A stretch of DNA of 41,184 nt, from NCBI GenBank assembly GCA_015063165.1, contig SUSZ01000020.1:1-41184 (forward strand), given 5' to 3'. This document shows positions 23,797-32,153 of this stretch, one piece after another (positions within the stretch are counted from its first letter, which is position 1; the number at the start of each line of letters is the position of its first letter). The position numbers and the translations under genes were made by a program. The notes under the pieces were generated by a model. The model had not been told where the DNA came from and searched no databases. It saw nothing but the letters and a program-made list of their open reading frames with translations. Source of the DNA: Thermoplasmata archaeon (GTDB lineage Archaea; Thermoplasmatota; Thermoplasmata; Methanomassiliicoccales; Methanomethylophilaceae).

Positions 23797-25141
23797 CCTT
23801 CAGCACCTCTTCGATATCGCTCGCGTAATCGGGGTCGACTTCGCCCTCTTCGAGCAGCGGGTCCCCGATAAGATCCTCCGCTAGAGCGTTGATACCGGTC
23901 TCTACGATCAGCATCGTGGATCCGTATTTCCTTAGCACCTCCGACGGCTTCCCACGCATCCCGATGCAAGCCATGAGGTACTCCTTCTGCAGGGGGGAGA
24001 GCATATCAGCCAGCCTCTCCCACTCGGTTCCCTCTTGCGTATCTGTCGATAGATTTATAGAATTCACTGATGGAGCCGGCTGTTCTTCCTCTTCGACGGT
24101 CCTCCAATGCTCGGAGATGAAGCCTAGCTCCTCGGTGGCCTGACGCACCTTCTCCCTGTGCAGATCGTCGAATCCTGGGACGGCCTTCTCTTCGGGAGCA
24201 TTGTATCTTACGGCTTCGGAGGCGTCCTCGGCGGCGGTCTCCACGGTACTTTCGGATTTCGCCTGGAGCCCCGTTGCATTCGTGGGCTCTTCGACAGCCA
24301 TGGGCCCCACGGCTTGCTCCTTTACGACTGCCTCCTCCGGAACGACTTCCGTTGCAGGCTCTTCGACCTCCTCCGGAGCGTCCTCGTTCTCCGCTTCGAT
24401 ATCCTCATCCGGCTCTTCTCCGAACCCGTGGAGAACCGGGGGGAAGGCGAAGCGAACAGACATCCTGTAGTCCCCTGCGGACGTCCTTGTGCTGCCCCAG
24501 TGGGTCTTGCAGTCCTGTCTGGTGGGCACCTCGGGAGCAGGATCGCCGTAATAGGTGGTGACGATCCTCCCGATCCCCATCTCGTAATCGTACCTCAGAG
24601 GCTCGTAGAGGGCGTTGACGACGACCACGCCTTCCTTGGGGATGTATGTCTCCCAATATCCTTTGTATCCGGCCACGCGAGGCACGGGCGGAAGGGTCGG
24701 GAATCCCATCCTGGGGCAGATGACGTCGCTCACCCTCTCCCCTTCGACCACAAGACGGACCGTATGCCTGGGGCCCTTGTATCTCGGCCTGACCTCGATG
24801 TCGCAGTCCGAGATGAGGAACGGCTCCCATTCTCCGACGCATCCCTCCACAGGCAAGACCTCAGGAGCCGGCTGGCCGTAATCTCTCACGACGACCGAGC
24901 CGTCATACTGCTCATAGATGACCCTGACCGGCCTGTAGACGGCTTCGATGGTGACGTCCTGGTCGCCCAGAACGGTCGGCGTCCATTCTCCGACGAAGCC
25001 GTTCTTTCTCGGAACAGGCGGTATGGACGTCCCCAGACCCTCGGAATCGAAAAGCGATACCAAGACGATTCTGCCGTTCGCCACGAAGGTGGCCGTGCGA
25101 TTGGTGACGGTCATACTGAACCCTGTATGGATATCAGACAT
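23786..25141 (-). CDS. Four InlB-type repeats fused to an acidic linker and a TerB-C-like domain
   Basis: This 451-residue protein has three parts. Residues 10 to about 230 hold four repeats of about 50 residues, each ending in a G-x-W then aromatic pattern (GEWTPTVLGDQDVTIEAVY; GEWEPFLISDCDIEVRPRY; GYWETYIPKEGVVVVNALY), like the InlB B-repeat/beta-grasp fold normally found on secreted proteins. Residues 240-370 are an acidic, Glu-rich linker. Residues 385-450 (LSPLQKEYLMACIG, ETGINALAEDLIGDPLLEEG) resemble the TerB C-terminal domain. There is no signal peptide or membrane helix, so the protein stays in the cytoplasm. It is coupled to the DUF2791-like ATPase downstream. TerB-C next to DUF2791 is a known pairing; the repeat fusion seems new. 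Confidence 0.7.
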   Translation of the reverse strand: MSDIHTGFSMTVTNRTATFVANGRIVLVSLFDSEGLGTSIPPVPRKNGFVGEWTPTVLGDQDVTIEAVYRPVRVIYEQYDGSVVVRDYGQPAPEVLPVEGCVGEWEPFLISDCDIEVRPRYKGPRHTVRLVVEGERVSDVICPRMGFPTLPPVPRVAGYKGYWETYIPKEGVVVVNALYEPLRYDYEMGIGRIVTTYYGDPAPEVPTRQDCKTHWGSTRTSAGDYRMSVRFAFPPVLHGFGEEPDEDIEAENEDAPEEVEEPATEVVPEEAVVKEQAVGPMAVEEPTNATGLQAKSESTVETAAEDASEAVRYNAPEEKAVPGFDDLHREKVRQATEELGFISEHWRTVEEEEQPAPSVNSINLSTDTQEGTEWERLADMLSPLQKEYLMACIGMRGKPSEVLRKYGSTMLIVETGINALAEDLIGDPLLEEGEVDPDYASDIEEVLKDGN

Positions 25142-25226
25142 TTAACCTGCTTGGGGACATTCCACGGCGATCGTATTGTAGATCGGCAGATGATAAACAC
25201 GTATAGAGAGCGAACGCAGGAGACCT

Positions 25227-25700
25227 ATGATCGCCGTCGTCGCTATGGCATTGGGCACGATGGCTATCAGCCTGTCTTGGACCTGGATGAAATCCCCCAG
25301 GATGATCATCGGACGCCCCGGCTTCCGCAGATGGGTGTTGACTTGACCTGTCATCGCATTCTGCGGATGGTGACGAGCCTCCCAAACCTTGGCCGATGGT
25401 ATCGTCTACGTCTGCATCGCTTGTTCACCCTCGGACTAGGGCTCGGATGCATAGTCGCCATCGCCCTGTGCTTTCGTCGGAACCCTGACAGATGTAGACG
25501 TCTATGCCGGAATCATCCCCTGGAAGCTACTGGACATCCTCGCCGTCGGCTGGTTCATCATTAATCCAGGGTTCGAAAAGGACGAGAAGAAAAAGAGCGA
25601 AACCCATTCCCGTCCGGCGATGGGCAGGCATTTTCCTCGTTCTACGATTGCCCTGCACCTATTAAGAGACGAGTTGACACATCAATTAAATATAATTTGA
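25227..25700 (+). pseudogene. Decayed membrane-protein gene
   Basis: ATG 25227 follows AGGAG and starts MIAVVAMALGTMAISLSWTW, a membrane helix, but stops at TGA 25344. Further membrane-like pieces appear in other frames downstream: LGLGLGCIVAIALCF (about 25430-25474), then VGTLTDVDVYAGIIPWKLL and DILAVGWFIINPGFEKDEKKK (25476 to about 25600), open until TGA at 25698-25700. Such frame-hopping hydrophobic pieces point to a small broken membrane-protein gene. A 70-codon minus-strand frame also spans 25142-25354 but lacks a ribosome-binding site. The original family is not recognised. Confidence 0.4.
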
Positions 25701-25709
25701 CATATCAAT
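25674..25709 (+). promoter_or_regulatory. Twin operator around the TATA box of the MarR-ABC operon
   Basis: TTGACACATCAAT (25674-25686) and TTGACATATCAAT (25697-25709) repeat at 23-bp spacing. Each is a near-palindrome with half-sites TTGA and TCAA. A TATA box (TAAATATAA) lies between them. The downstream copy ends 4 bp before the MarR ATG, so MarR bound here would block both TATA recognition and initiation. Confidence 0.65.
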
Positions 25710-25713
25710 CGGC

Positions 25714-26148
25714 ATGGAGAAGCAGAACCACAACGTCTGCATGCATGCCGTTACGGCATACATAGACAGACGGATCCGCCCGACTATGGCAGAAGCCGGG
25801 CTGAAGAAATCCTACGGACCCATACTCATGGCGATAAAGATGAACCCGGGATGCTCCATGAAGGACATCTCCGAGAGCATCCATGTGGACAAGGCCCTGG
25901 TCACCAGAACCTCTGCGGAGCTCATGAAAAAAGGCCTGATCGAAAACTCCAACCCTGGCACACGCCAGTACAGCCTTCATATAACGCAGAAAGGGGAAGA
26001 TGCATTCGACAAGGTCGATTCGGCGGTATCCAAGGCATGGGGCGAGCTCCTGTGCGACCTCACCGATGACGAGATCGAATCCGGGAAGAGGATCCTGAAC
26101 AAGATCCTCAAAGCCGCGGAGAAAGGGCTGGAGGGCAGCGAGGCATGA
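25714..26148 (+). CDS. MarR-family repressor of the ABC exporter operon
   Basis: This 144-residue MarR protein has a helix-turn-helix at GCSMKDISESIHVDKALVTRTSAELMKKGLI and a wing at NPGTRQYSLHITQKGEDAF. It is the first gene of a three-gene operon with both ABC half-transporters: its TGA overlaps the next ATG. Twin TTGA-CAYA-TCAA sites flank its own TATA box, so it probably represses itself and the exporter until a drug or metabolite releases it. It has several cysteines (HNVCMHAV, NPGCSM) that could sense oxidants. The start is leaderless-type: no Shine-Dalgarno is seen. Confidence 0.88.
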   Translation: MEKQNHNVCMHAVTAYIDRRIRPTMAEAGLKKSYGPILMAIKMNPGCSMKDISESIHVDKALVTRTSAELMKKGLIENSNPGTRQYSLHITQKGEDAFDKVDSAVSKAWGELLCDLTDDEIESGKRILNKILKAAEKGLEGSEA

Positions 26149-27893
26149 TATTGAAATACCTCGGGAAGAAGGAATGGGCGCTTGTCGTCGCTTGCGTCGT
26201 CCTGATCGCCGTCCAGGTGTACCTCGATCTGGAGATACCCGGGTACATGACCAACATCACCACCATCCTGACCACGGGCGGGACCAGCGACGAGGTCCTG
26301 GCCGAGGGCATACCCATGCTCGCATGCGCGCTGGGAAGCCTTGCTTCCTCGGTGATCGTCGGCGCCATGGCGGCTTACGTGGCTGTCACCCTGGCCAAGA
26401 ACCTCAGGAAGAAGCAGTTCGATTCCGTTCAGAAGTTCTCCTTCGAGGAGATCGGAAGATTCTCCATCGCAAGCCTCATCACCCGCTCCACCAACGACGT
26501 CAACCAGATCCAGATGGTCGTCGCCATGGGTCTCCAGGTGATGGTCAAGGCGCCTATAATGGCCGTCTGGGCCGTCTACAAGATCCTTGGATCCGACCTC
26601 AGATGGACCTGGTCCGTGGCCATATCGGTCGTCGTCATGCTGGCCGTCATCCTCGTGATAATGAGGTTCGTCACACCCAAGTTCAAGAAGATCCAGAGCA
26701 TGACGGACGACGTCAACAGGGTCACCAAGGAAGGCATCGAAGGCATACGCGTGGTAAGAGCGTACAACGCAGAGGACTTCCAGGAGGACAGGTTCAAGAG
26801 CGCCAACAAGACCCTTACCGACACCCATCTGTCCGTCACCAGAGCGCTGGCATTCCTGAGCCCTGCGATGACCTCGGTGATGAACCTCATGTCGCTGTCC
26901 ATCTACTGGGTGGGAGCGAGCGTCGTCAACGAAGCCGTCGGCCTCATGAGGATAGAGGAGTTCTCGTCGATGGTCGTGTTCTCGGCCTATGCTCTGCAGG
27001 TGGTGGGAGCGTTCATGCTGCTGACTATGATATTCATGATACTGCCCAGGGCCCAGGTGGCCGCCAGACGTATCGAGGAGGTCATCGACACCAAGCCCTC
27101 GATCGTCGATGGAGGCACCAAGGAGTCCCCCGCCGGACACGAAGGTGAGATAGAGTTCAGGAACGTAGGATTCAGCTATCCCGACACCAAGGATTACGTC
27201 TTCAGCGGCATCGACCTGAAGGTGTCCAAGGGAGAGACCGTCGCGTTCATCGGTGCCACCGGAAGCGGGAAGAGCACCCTGATCAACCTCATACCCAGAT
27301 TCTACGACGCGACCGAAGGGCAGGTCCTGGTGGACGGCGTAGACGTGCGCGAGTACGACCTGGACGCCCTCCGCAGGAAGATCGGATACGTCCCCCAGAA
27401 GGCCGTCCTCATGAGCGGCACCGTCGAGAGCAACGTGAATTACGGAAACACCTCCGACGAGAGGGATATGGACGACGTCAAGCACGCCGTCAGGATAGCC
27501 CAAGGAACGGATTTCATCGAGAAGATGGAGAACGGATACGAAGGAAGGGTCGCCGAGAACGGGTCCAACTTCTCCGGAGGCCAGAAGCAGCGCCTCTCGA
27601 TAGCCCGCGCGGTATGCAGGAAGCCGGAGATCTACGTCTTCGACGACTCCTTCTCCGCTCTGGACTACAGGACGGACCTGAAGCTCAGGACCGCTCTGAG
27701 GAAGGAGATCTCCGACGCCACCCTCATCATAGTGGCTCAGAGGATCGGAACCATACGCGACGCCGACAAGATAGTCGTCCTTGACAGCGGGAAGGCTGTA
27801 GGGATAGGAACGCACGAGGAGCTCATGAAGACATGCGAGGTCTACCGCGAGATCGCGTCGTCCCAGCTCACAGCAGAGGAGGCCGCCCTATGA
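26145..27893 (+). CDS. ABC exporter half-transporter, degenerate catalytic site
   Basis: This 582-residue protein is a type IV ABC exporter half: six membrane helices in residues 1-310, then a nucleotide-binding domain. Walker A is GATGSGKST and the signature is FSGGQKQR. Walker B is IYVFDDSFSALD, so the catalytic Glu is Asp, and the switch His is Gln in IVAQRIGT. These are the marks of the degenerate ATP site of heterodimeric exporters such as TM287/288 and BmrCD. It overlaps marR and the partner gene by 4 bp on either side. It probably expels drugs or lipids; the substrate is unknown. Confidence 0.92.
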   Translation: MILKYLGKKEWALVVACVVLIAVQVYLDLEIPGYMTNITTILTTGGTSDEVLAEGIPMLACALGSLASSVIVGAMAAYVAVTLAKNLRKKQFDSVQKFSFEEIGRFSIASLITRSTNDVNQIQMVVAMGLQVMVKAPIMAVWAVYKILGSDLRWTWSVAISVVVMLAVILVIMRFVTPKFKKIQSMTDDVNRVTKEGIEGIRVVRAYNAEDFQEDRFKSANKTLTDTHLSVTRALAFLSPAMTSVMNLMSLSIYWVGASVVNEAVGLMRIEEFSSMVVFSAYALQVVGAFMLLTMIFMILPRAQVAARRIEEVIDTKPSIVDGGTKESPAGHEGEIEFRNVGFSYPDTKDYVFSGIDLKVSKGETVAFIGATGSGKSTLINLIPRFYDATEGQVLVDGVDVREYDLDALRRKIGYVPQKAVLMSGTVESNVNYGNTSDERDMDDVKHAVRIAQGTDFIEKMENGYEGRVAENGSNFSGGQKQRLSIARAVCRKPEIYVFDDSFSALDYRTDLKLRTALRKEISDATLIIVAQRIGTIRDADKIVVLDSGKAVGIGTHEELMKTCEVYREIASSQLTAEEAAL

Positions 27894-29686
27894 GCAGACA
27901 AGGACCCGGATTCACGCCCGGAGAGAAGCCATCCAGCTTCGGAGGCGTGTGGAAGAAGATATTCCAGTACATGGGAAGGTACAGATACGCGTTCTATGCG
28001 GCCATAGCGATGTCTATAGTCGGGACAGCGCTGTCCCTCATAGGTCCGAACAAGATCAGCGACCTGACCGACGTCATAAAGGACGGGCTGGCGCCGGGAT
28101 CGACCATAGACATGGAAGCGGTCGCCTCCATAGGAACGTTCCTGGTGATGCTGTACGCCGTCAGCACGATACTTCTGCTGGTCCAGAACATCATAATGTC
28201 CACCATAACCCAGAAGACGGCCGGAAGGCTCCGCGATGACATATCCGAGAAGGTCAACAAGGTCCCGCTCAGATTCTTCGACAAGTCCAGCACCGGAGAC
28301 CTGATGAGCCGTGTGACCAACGACGCGGACAGCATGGGCCAGTCGATGAACCAGGGCCTGGGGATGATGATCTCGTCCCTGGTGCTTTTCCTCGGATCCC
28401 TGGTCATGATGTTCGTGACAAACGCCATCATGGCCATAACGGCCGTCCTGTGCACCGTCATCGGGCTGGTGCTGATGGTCGTGATGGTGAAGCTGTCCCA
28501 GAAGCACTTCAACAGGCAGCAGGAATACCTGGGAGGCATCAACGGACACGTGAGCGAGACCTACTCGTCCCATGTCGTCGTCAAGGCCTTCGGAGGAGAG
28601 GAGGAGGCCACGGAGGAGTTCGACGAGATCAACAACAAGCTCACCAGGTCGGCTTTCCTGGCCCAGTTCATATCCGGAACGATGATGCCCATAACCAGCT
28701 TCATCGGGAACCTCGGATACGTAATGGTGTGCATCGTGGGAGCCGTGCTGGTCATCGACGGAACAGCCACGATAGGAACCATAGTGGCGTTCATGATCTA
28801 CATCCGCCTCTTCACCCAGCCTCTTGGACAGATGGCTCAGGCTCTGAACAGCATGCAGAACGTGGCCGCAGGCGCCGAAAGGGTGTTCGGATTCCTCGAG
28901 GAGGAAGAGCTCTCCTCAGAGAACCCGGACAACCATATAGAGAAGGCCAGAGGACACGTCGAGTTCAGGGACGTCCACTTCGGATACGTTCCCGGAAAGG
29001 AGATCATCAAGGGATTCTCCGCCGAGATCATGCCTGGCCAGAAGGTCGCCATCGTCGGACCTACGGGAGCAGGGAAGACGACCATAGTGAACCTGCTGAT
29101 GCGCTTCTACGACGTCGACAGCGGGAGCATCCTCATCGACGGGGTGCCTATCAGCAGCATGTCCCGCGAGAACGTCCACGAGCAGTTCTGCATGGTCCTC
29201 CAGGACGCATGGCTGTTCGAGGGCAGCGTCAAGGAGAACATCGTCTACAACAGAGAGGGCATAACCGACGAACAGGTGAGGAACGCCTGCAACGCTGTAG
29301 GTCTGGACAGGTTCATCCGCTCCCTTCCGAACGGCTACGACACCGTCCTCGGGGAGATGGCGGAGCTTTCAGCAGGCCAGAAGCAGCAGATGGTCATCGC
29401 CAGAGCCATGATAGACGACTCCCCCATGCTGATATTCGACGAGGCCACCAGCTCCGTCGACACCAGGACCGAGAAGACCATCCAGGAGAGCCTCGACAGG
29501 CTGTCCAACGACCGTACGTCGTTCGTGATCGCCCATCGCCTGTCGACCATCAAGAACTCCGACCTCATCCTCGTAATGAAGGACGGGAACGTCATCGAGC
29601 AGGGCGACCACGACGCCCTCATGGCGAAGGGAGGCTTCTACAGCGACCTTTACAACAGCCAGTTCGAGAACGCGGAGGAGAGCTGA
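27890..29686 (+). CDS. ABC exporter half-transporter, canonical catalytic site
   Basis: This 598-residue partner of the protein encoded at 26145-27893 has a 40-residue polar N-terminus, six membrane helices and an ATPase domain with Walker A GPTGAGKTT, signature LSAGQKQQ, Walker B LIFDEATSSVD with the catalytic Glu, and switch His in FVIAHRLST. Thus the pair has one active and one degenerate ATP site by family logic. The start at 27890 forms an ATGA overlap; an earlier in-frame ATG at 27833 is less likely. It ends in TGA. Confidence 0.93.
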   Translation: MSRQGPGFTPGEKPSSFGGVWKKIFQYMGRYRYAFYAAIAMSIVGTALSLIGPNKISDLTDVIKDGLAPGSTIDMEAVASIGTFLVMLYAVSTILLLVQNIIMSTITQKTAGRLRDDISEKVNKVPLRFFDKSSTGDLMSRVTNDADSMGQSMNQGLGMMISSLVLFLGSLVMMFVTNAIMAITAVLCTVIGLVLMVVMVKLSQKHFNRQQEYLGGINGHVSETYSSHVVVKAFGGEEEATEEFDEINNKLTRSAFLAQFISGTMMPITSFIGNLGYVMVCIVGAVLVIDGTATIGTIVAFMIYIRLFTQPLGQMAQALNSMQNVAAGAERVFGFLEEEELSSENPDNHIEKARGHVEFRDVHFGYVPGKEIIKGFSAEIMPGQKVAIVGPTGAGKTTIVNLLMRFYDVDSGSILIDGVPISSMSRENVHEQFCMVLQDAWLFEGSVKENIVYNREGITDEQVRNACNAVGLDRFIRSLPNGYDTVLGEMAELSAGQKQQMVIARAMIDDSPMLIFDEATSSVDTRTEKTIQESLDRLSNDRTSFVIAHRLSTIKNSDLILVMKDGNVIEQGDHDALMAKGGFYSDLYNSQFENAEES

Positions 29687-29692
29687 GAAGGG

Positions 29693-30451
29693 TCATCTCC
29701 ACAGGCGGCGCCAGTACCCTGCAGCGATGCGGGGGAAATGCGTCGCCAACGCGATGGAAGCACGGGTGGCGAAGCCGCAGACGGACCTCCTTCTCCCGTT
29801 ATCGGAGTCCCTCATGGCCTTCGCCACCACATCCTCTTTAGAAACCGTGTGGCCGAAGACCTTCTTCGGAGCTCTGCAGGTCGTCTCGACGCCCTGGATG
29901 AAGGGTGTGTCCACCCATCCCGGGGAGACCTCTAGCACCGATATGCCCTTGTCCTCGACCTCCATCCTCAGGGAGTCCAGATAGCTCCTGACGAAGGCCT
30001 TGGAAGCGGCATAGACGCTCAGCCTGTAAGCGGCCACGTACGCCGCTTCGGAGCAGAGCGTGATGATTCTGGCTCCCCTCGGCATAAGGGGGATGCATGC
30101 GGAAGTCACCTCCACTACAGAGGTCATGTTCACTTCGATCATGGAACGGGTCTCCGCCGGGTCCATGGAGAAGCTGTCGCCGAAACGTCCGAGCCCTGCG
30201 CAGTTTATAAGAAAAATGACTTCAGGCGATTCCTTCGACAGCGCAGTCGCCACCGTATCCCTGCCGTCCTGGGTGGAAAGGTCGGAGACGAGGATCCTGC
30301 AGCGAGTATCGAGCCCTGAGGCTACCTTCTCGAGCGAATCCTTGCGTCTCGCTACCAGCCAGATCTCGTCGAGCCCTCTAGAGTCCAGGGCGCGGCAGAA
30401 TTCGGCGCCGATACCCGACGAGGCACCGGTGACGAGCGCTATCTTCGCCAT
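29693..30451 (-). CDS. Short-chain dehydrogenase/reductase (SDR)
   Basis: This 252-residue cytoplasmic oxidoreductase has the classical SDR motifs: cofactor loop TGASSGIG (residues 8-15), NCAG near residue 84, and the catalytic Tyr-x3-Lys in VYAASKAF. The serine of the triad is in ITLCSEAAY. The arginine-containing VARRKDS after the second strand suggests NADP(H). The C-terminus is basic (FATRASIALATHFPRIAAGYWRRLWR) and may touch the membrane. Its ATG overlaps the stop of a 31-codon membrane peptide gene. It is convergent with the ABC operon, 6 bp away. The substrate is unknown. Confidence 0.88.
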   Translation of the reverse strand: MAKIALVTGASSGIGAEFCRALDSRGLDEIWLVARRKDSLEKVASGLDTRCRILVSDLSTQDGRDTVATALSKESPEVIFLINCAGLGRFGDSFSMDPAETRSMIEVNMTSVVEVTSACIPLMPRGARIITLCSEAAYVAAYRLSVYAASKAFVRSYLDSLRMEVEDKGISVLEVSPGWVDTPFIQGVETTCRAPKKVFGHTVSKEDVVAKAMRDSDNGRRRSVCGFATRASIALATHFPRIAAGYWRRLWR

Positions 30452-30546
30452 CAGATCAGAGCCGCGGCACCAGCAGTGATGGCCACGAGCACCATGATGC
30501 CGACCATGAGGTAGGCGAAGACTTTCTTCTTGGTTTCGAGTTTCAT
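30451..30546 (-). CDS. 31-residue membrane peptide coupled to the SDR gene
   Basis: It encodes MKLETKKKVFAYLMVGIMVL followed by VAITAGAAALI: a basic start and one membrane helix. Its stop overlaps the SDR start codon as ATGA, a strong hint that it is translated. A TATA-like AAGTATAATA lies about 35 bp upstream; no ribosome-binding site is obvious. The function is unknown. It could recruit the SDR to the membrane. A longer frame starting at 30696 is possible but lacks coding character. Confidence 0.55.
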   Translation of the reverse strand: MKLETKKKVFAYLMVGIMVLVAITAGAAALI

Positions 30547-30689
30547 ATTGACCGGGTCGGAGATTATGCTCGTACTATTATACTTTATCCGAATGAGCTG
30601 CCGAATTTCTGCTGGAGAACGAGCAACCGAGAGATAGGAGAAAACCCGCGAGAGGGAACGCCGACCCGCGGGCGTATGGTTTATTATCT

Positions 30690-31190
30690 TCACCAAGCGG
30701 GCCTCTCAAGCGCCAGAGTGACGGACAGGTAGAGGTTGAAGATGAAGTTCAGAAGAGCGGAGATTCCGATGGCCAGATGCCAGTCCCCACCAACGATTCC
30801 CGACAGTCCCACCGTAAGGAAGATCAGCCCAGTGGTGAAACAGATGACGGTGAGCGCCTTCGGAGTTCCGATCTTGATCGACCAGATGATGGCGATGAAG
30901 TAAAGGAGCGCGAACGTTATGTTCTCGACGGGACCCATTCCGAATCCTGTGAGAGCTACTGCGGCTCCAACAAGCGCGAAAACCGTGAAACCAAAATTGC
31001 TGCCAGCAAGGTATGCCAGCAAAGCGATTACCAGAATACATATCCCTATCACGATGAAGGCGTCCGTCGACGGCAAGACGGGGACTACCGACGCATCGTT
31101 GACCAGCTGTCCAATCGCCAGCGGCAACGATATAGCCGCGACGAAGAACAGACCGCACGCCGTGGGATCCAACGGCTTAAATTCACTCAT
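30690..31190 (-). CDS. YaaH/GPR1-like small membrane transporter (acetate uptake family)
   Basis: This 166-residue protein has six predicted helices. LDPTACGLFFVAAISLPLAIGQL at the start resembles the N-P-x-x-L-G-L motif of the YaaH/SatP/FUN34 family, which moves acetate or other small acids. Acetate is a needed carbon source for members of this order that cannot fix enough carbon. GGAGG lies 7 nt before the ATG, and a small GGGTC-ATA-GACCC hairpin lies just upstream of it. AmiS/UreI-type channels are the other option. It ends in TGA. Confidence 0.65.
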   Translation of the reverse strand: MSEFKPLDPTACGLFFVAAISLPLAIGQLVNDASVVPVLPSTDAFIVIGICILVIALLAYLAGSNFGFTVFALVGAAVALTGFGMGPVENITFALLYFIAIIWSIKIGTPKALTVICFTTGLIFLTVGLSGIVGGDWHLAIGISALLNFIFNLYLSVTLALERPAW

Positions 31191-31310
31191 TTATTTTCCT
31201 CCTGGGTCTATGACCCGGATATTAATTACTATTCTAGATAATAAAATGGATGGATAACCTGACTTATTATACTGACAACTCAACGAAAAATAAGAAATCG
31301 CAACAAAGGT

Positions 31311-32153
31311 TCAGATCAGGCAATCGGGGATGCGATGCCTCTCCGGATCGGATCCGGAGCGGTCCTTCCCGTGCATGGAATCCTGGATTTCGTTGAATTC
31401 CTTCGGAGTCAGCACCGTGTCTGCCGTATGGCGGATGTAGAGGTCTTCCCATCTCATGAAGCCTGCGTATACCGGATTGCGGAGGATGTTGCGGAGGTTG
31501 TGCTTGTTCCAGGGGTTGCCCTTCCTCGTGAGACGCCCTTCCCTGTTGAGGTCGTAGCAGATGGAGTCGACGGTCTCCCCCGAGGCGTAGGAGTCGAATA
31601 TCCTCTCCGCTACCGCCATCTCTTCCGGTTCGGCCACCAGCGCTCCCTTCTCCAGACGGTAGCCGAAAGGCGGGGTGAATCCCATGGTCTTCTTCCTGGA
31701 ATCCGAGGTTTCCAAGGATTCTGCCTTCTCGCGCATGCCCATGTGTGTCCTCTCGCCGATCTGCTCGCTCTCCAGCTGGGCGATGCGCTGGATCATGTCC
31801 ACGACGAACCTTCCGAGGGCGTTGGTGGTGTCCAGGGACTCCGTGGACGAGACGAACTTCTTCCCGTTCTTGTCCAGGTACTCCATCATCGTCATGAAGT
31901 TGCGACTGTTCCTGTGGATACGGTCCATCTTGATGACGACCATGACGTCCCACCTGTCCATCTCGGAAAGCATCCTGCGGTAGGCCGGGCGCCTGTCGTT
32001 CCTTCCGGAGAAGCCGTCGTCCTCGTAGACCTCGGCGACATCCCATCCTTCGGCTATGCAGTAGTCCTCCAGGACCGACCTCTGGGCGTCCAGCGAGTAT
32101 CCTTCGGCCGCCTGCTCCTCGGTGGAGACCCTTACGTAGATTGCGGCGCGCAT
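31311..32153 (-). CDS. Short serine recombinase (resolvase + recombinase domains), downstream copy
   Basis: This 280-residue site-specific recombinase has its catalytic serine in YVRVSTEEQ (Ser about residue 10), with conserved Arg in KMDRIHRNSRNF. A resolvase domain (1-145) is followed by a recombinase domain (FGYRLEKGAL to IRHTADTVLTP). It lacks the zinc ribbon and coiled coil of full large serine recombinases, so it is only about half their length. The start ATG at 32153 lies inside the 3' end of the related gene upstream (22-bp overlap). It may cut and join DNA together with its neighbour as a pair. Confidence 0.85.
   Translation of the reverse strand: MRAAIYVRVSTEEQAAEGYSLDAQRSVLEDYCIAEGWDVAEVYEDDGFSGRNDRRPAYRRMLSEMDRWDVMVVIKMDRIHRNSRNFMTMMEYLDKNGKKFVSSTESLDTTNALGRFVVDMIQRIAQLESEQIGERTHMGMREKAESLETSDSRKKTMGFTPPFGYRLEKGALVAEPEEMAVAERIFDSYASGETVDSICYDLNREGRLTRKGNPWNKHNLRNILRNPVYAGFMRWEDLYIRHTADTVLTPKEFNEIQDSMHGKDRSGSDPERHRIPDCLI

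Noticed and set aside
22534-25141. A full BREX or McrBC system
   Set aside because: No PglZ, BrxX methylase, helicase or McrC gene is in the window; only parts with similar domains are seen.
25142-25354. 70-codon minus-strand frame
   Set aside because: It has a plausible hydrophobic segment but no ribosome-binding site, and opposes membrane-like pieces on the plus strand; kept only as a note.
25977-27815. 612-codon minus-strand frame
   Set aside because: It lies opposite the first ABC half-transporter, which has all motifs.
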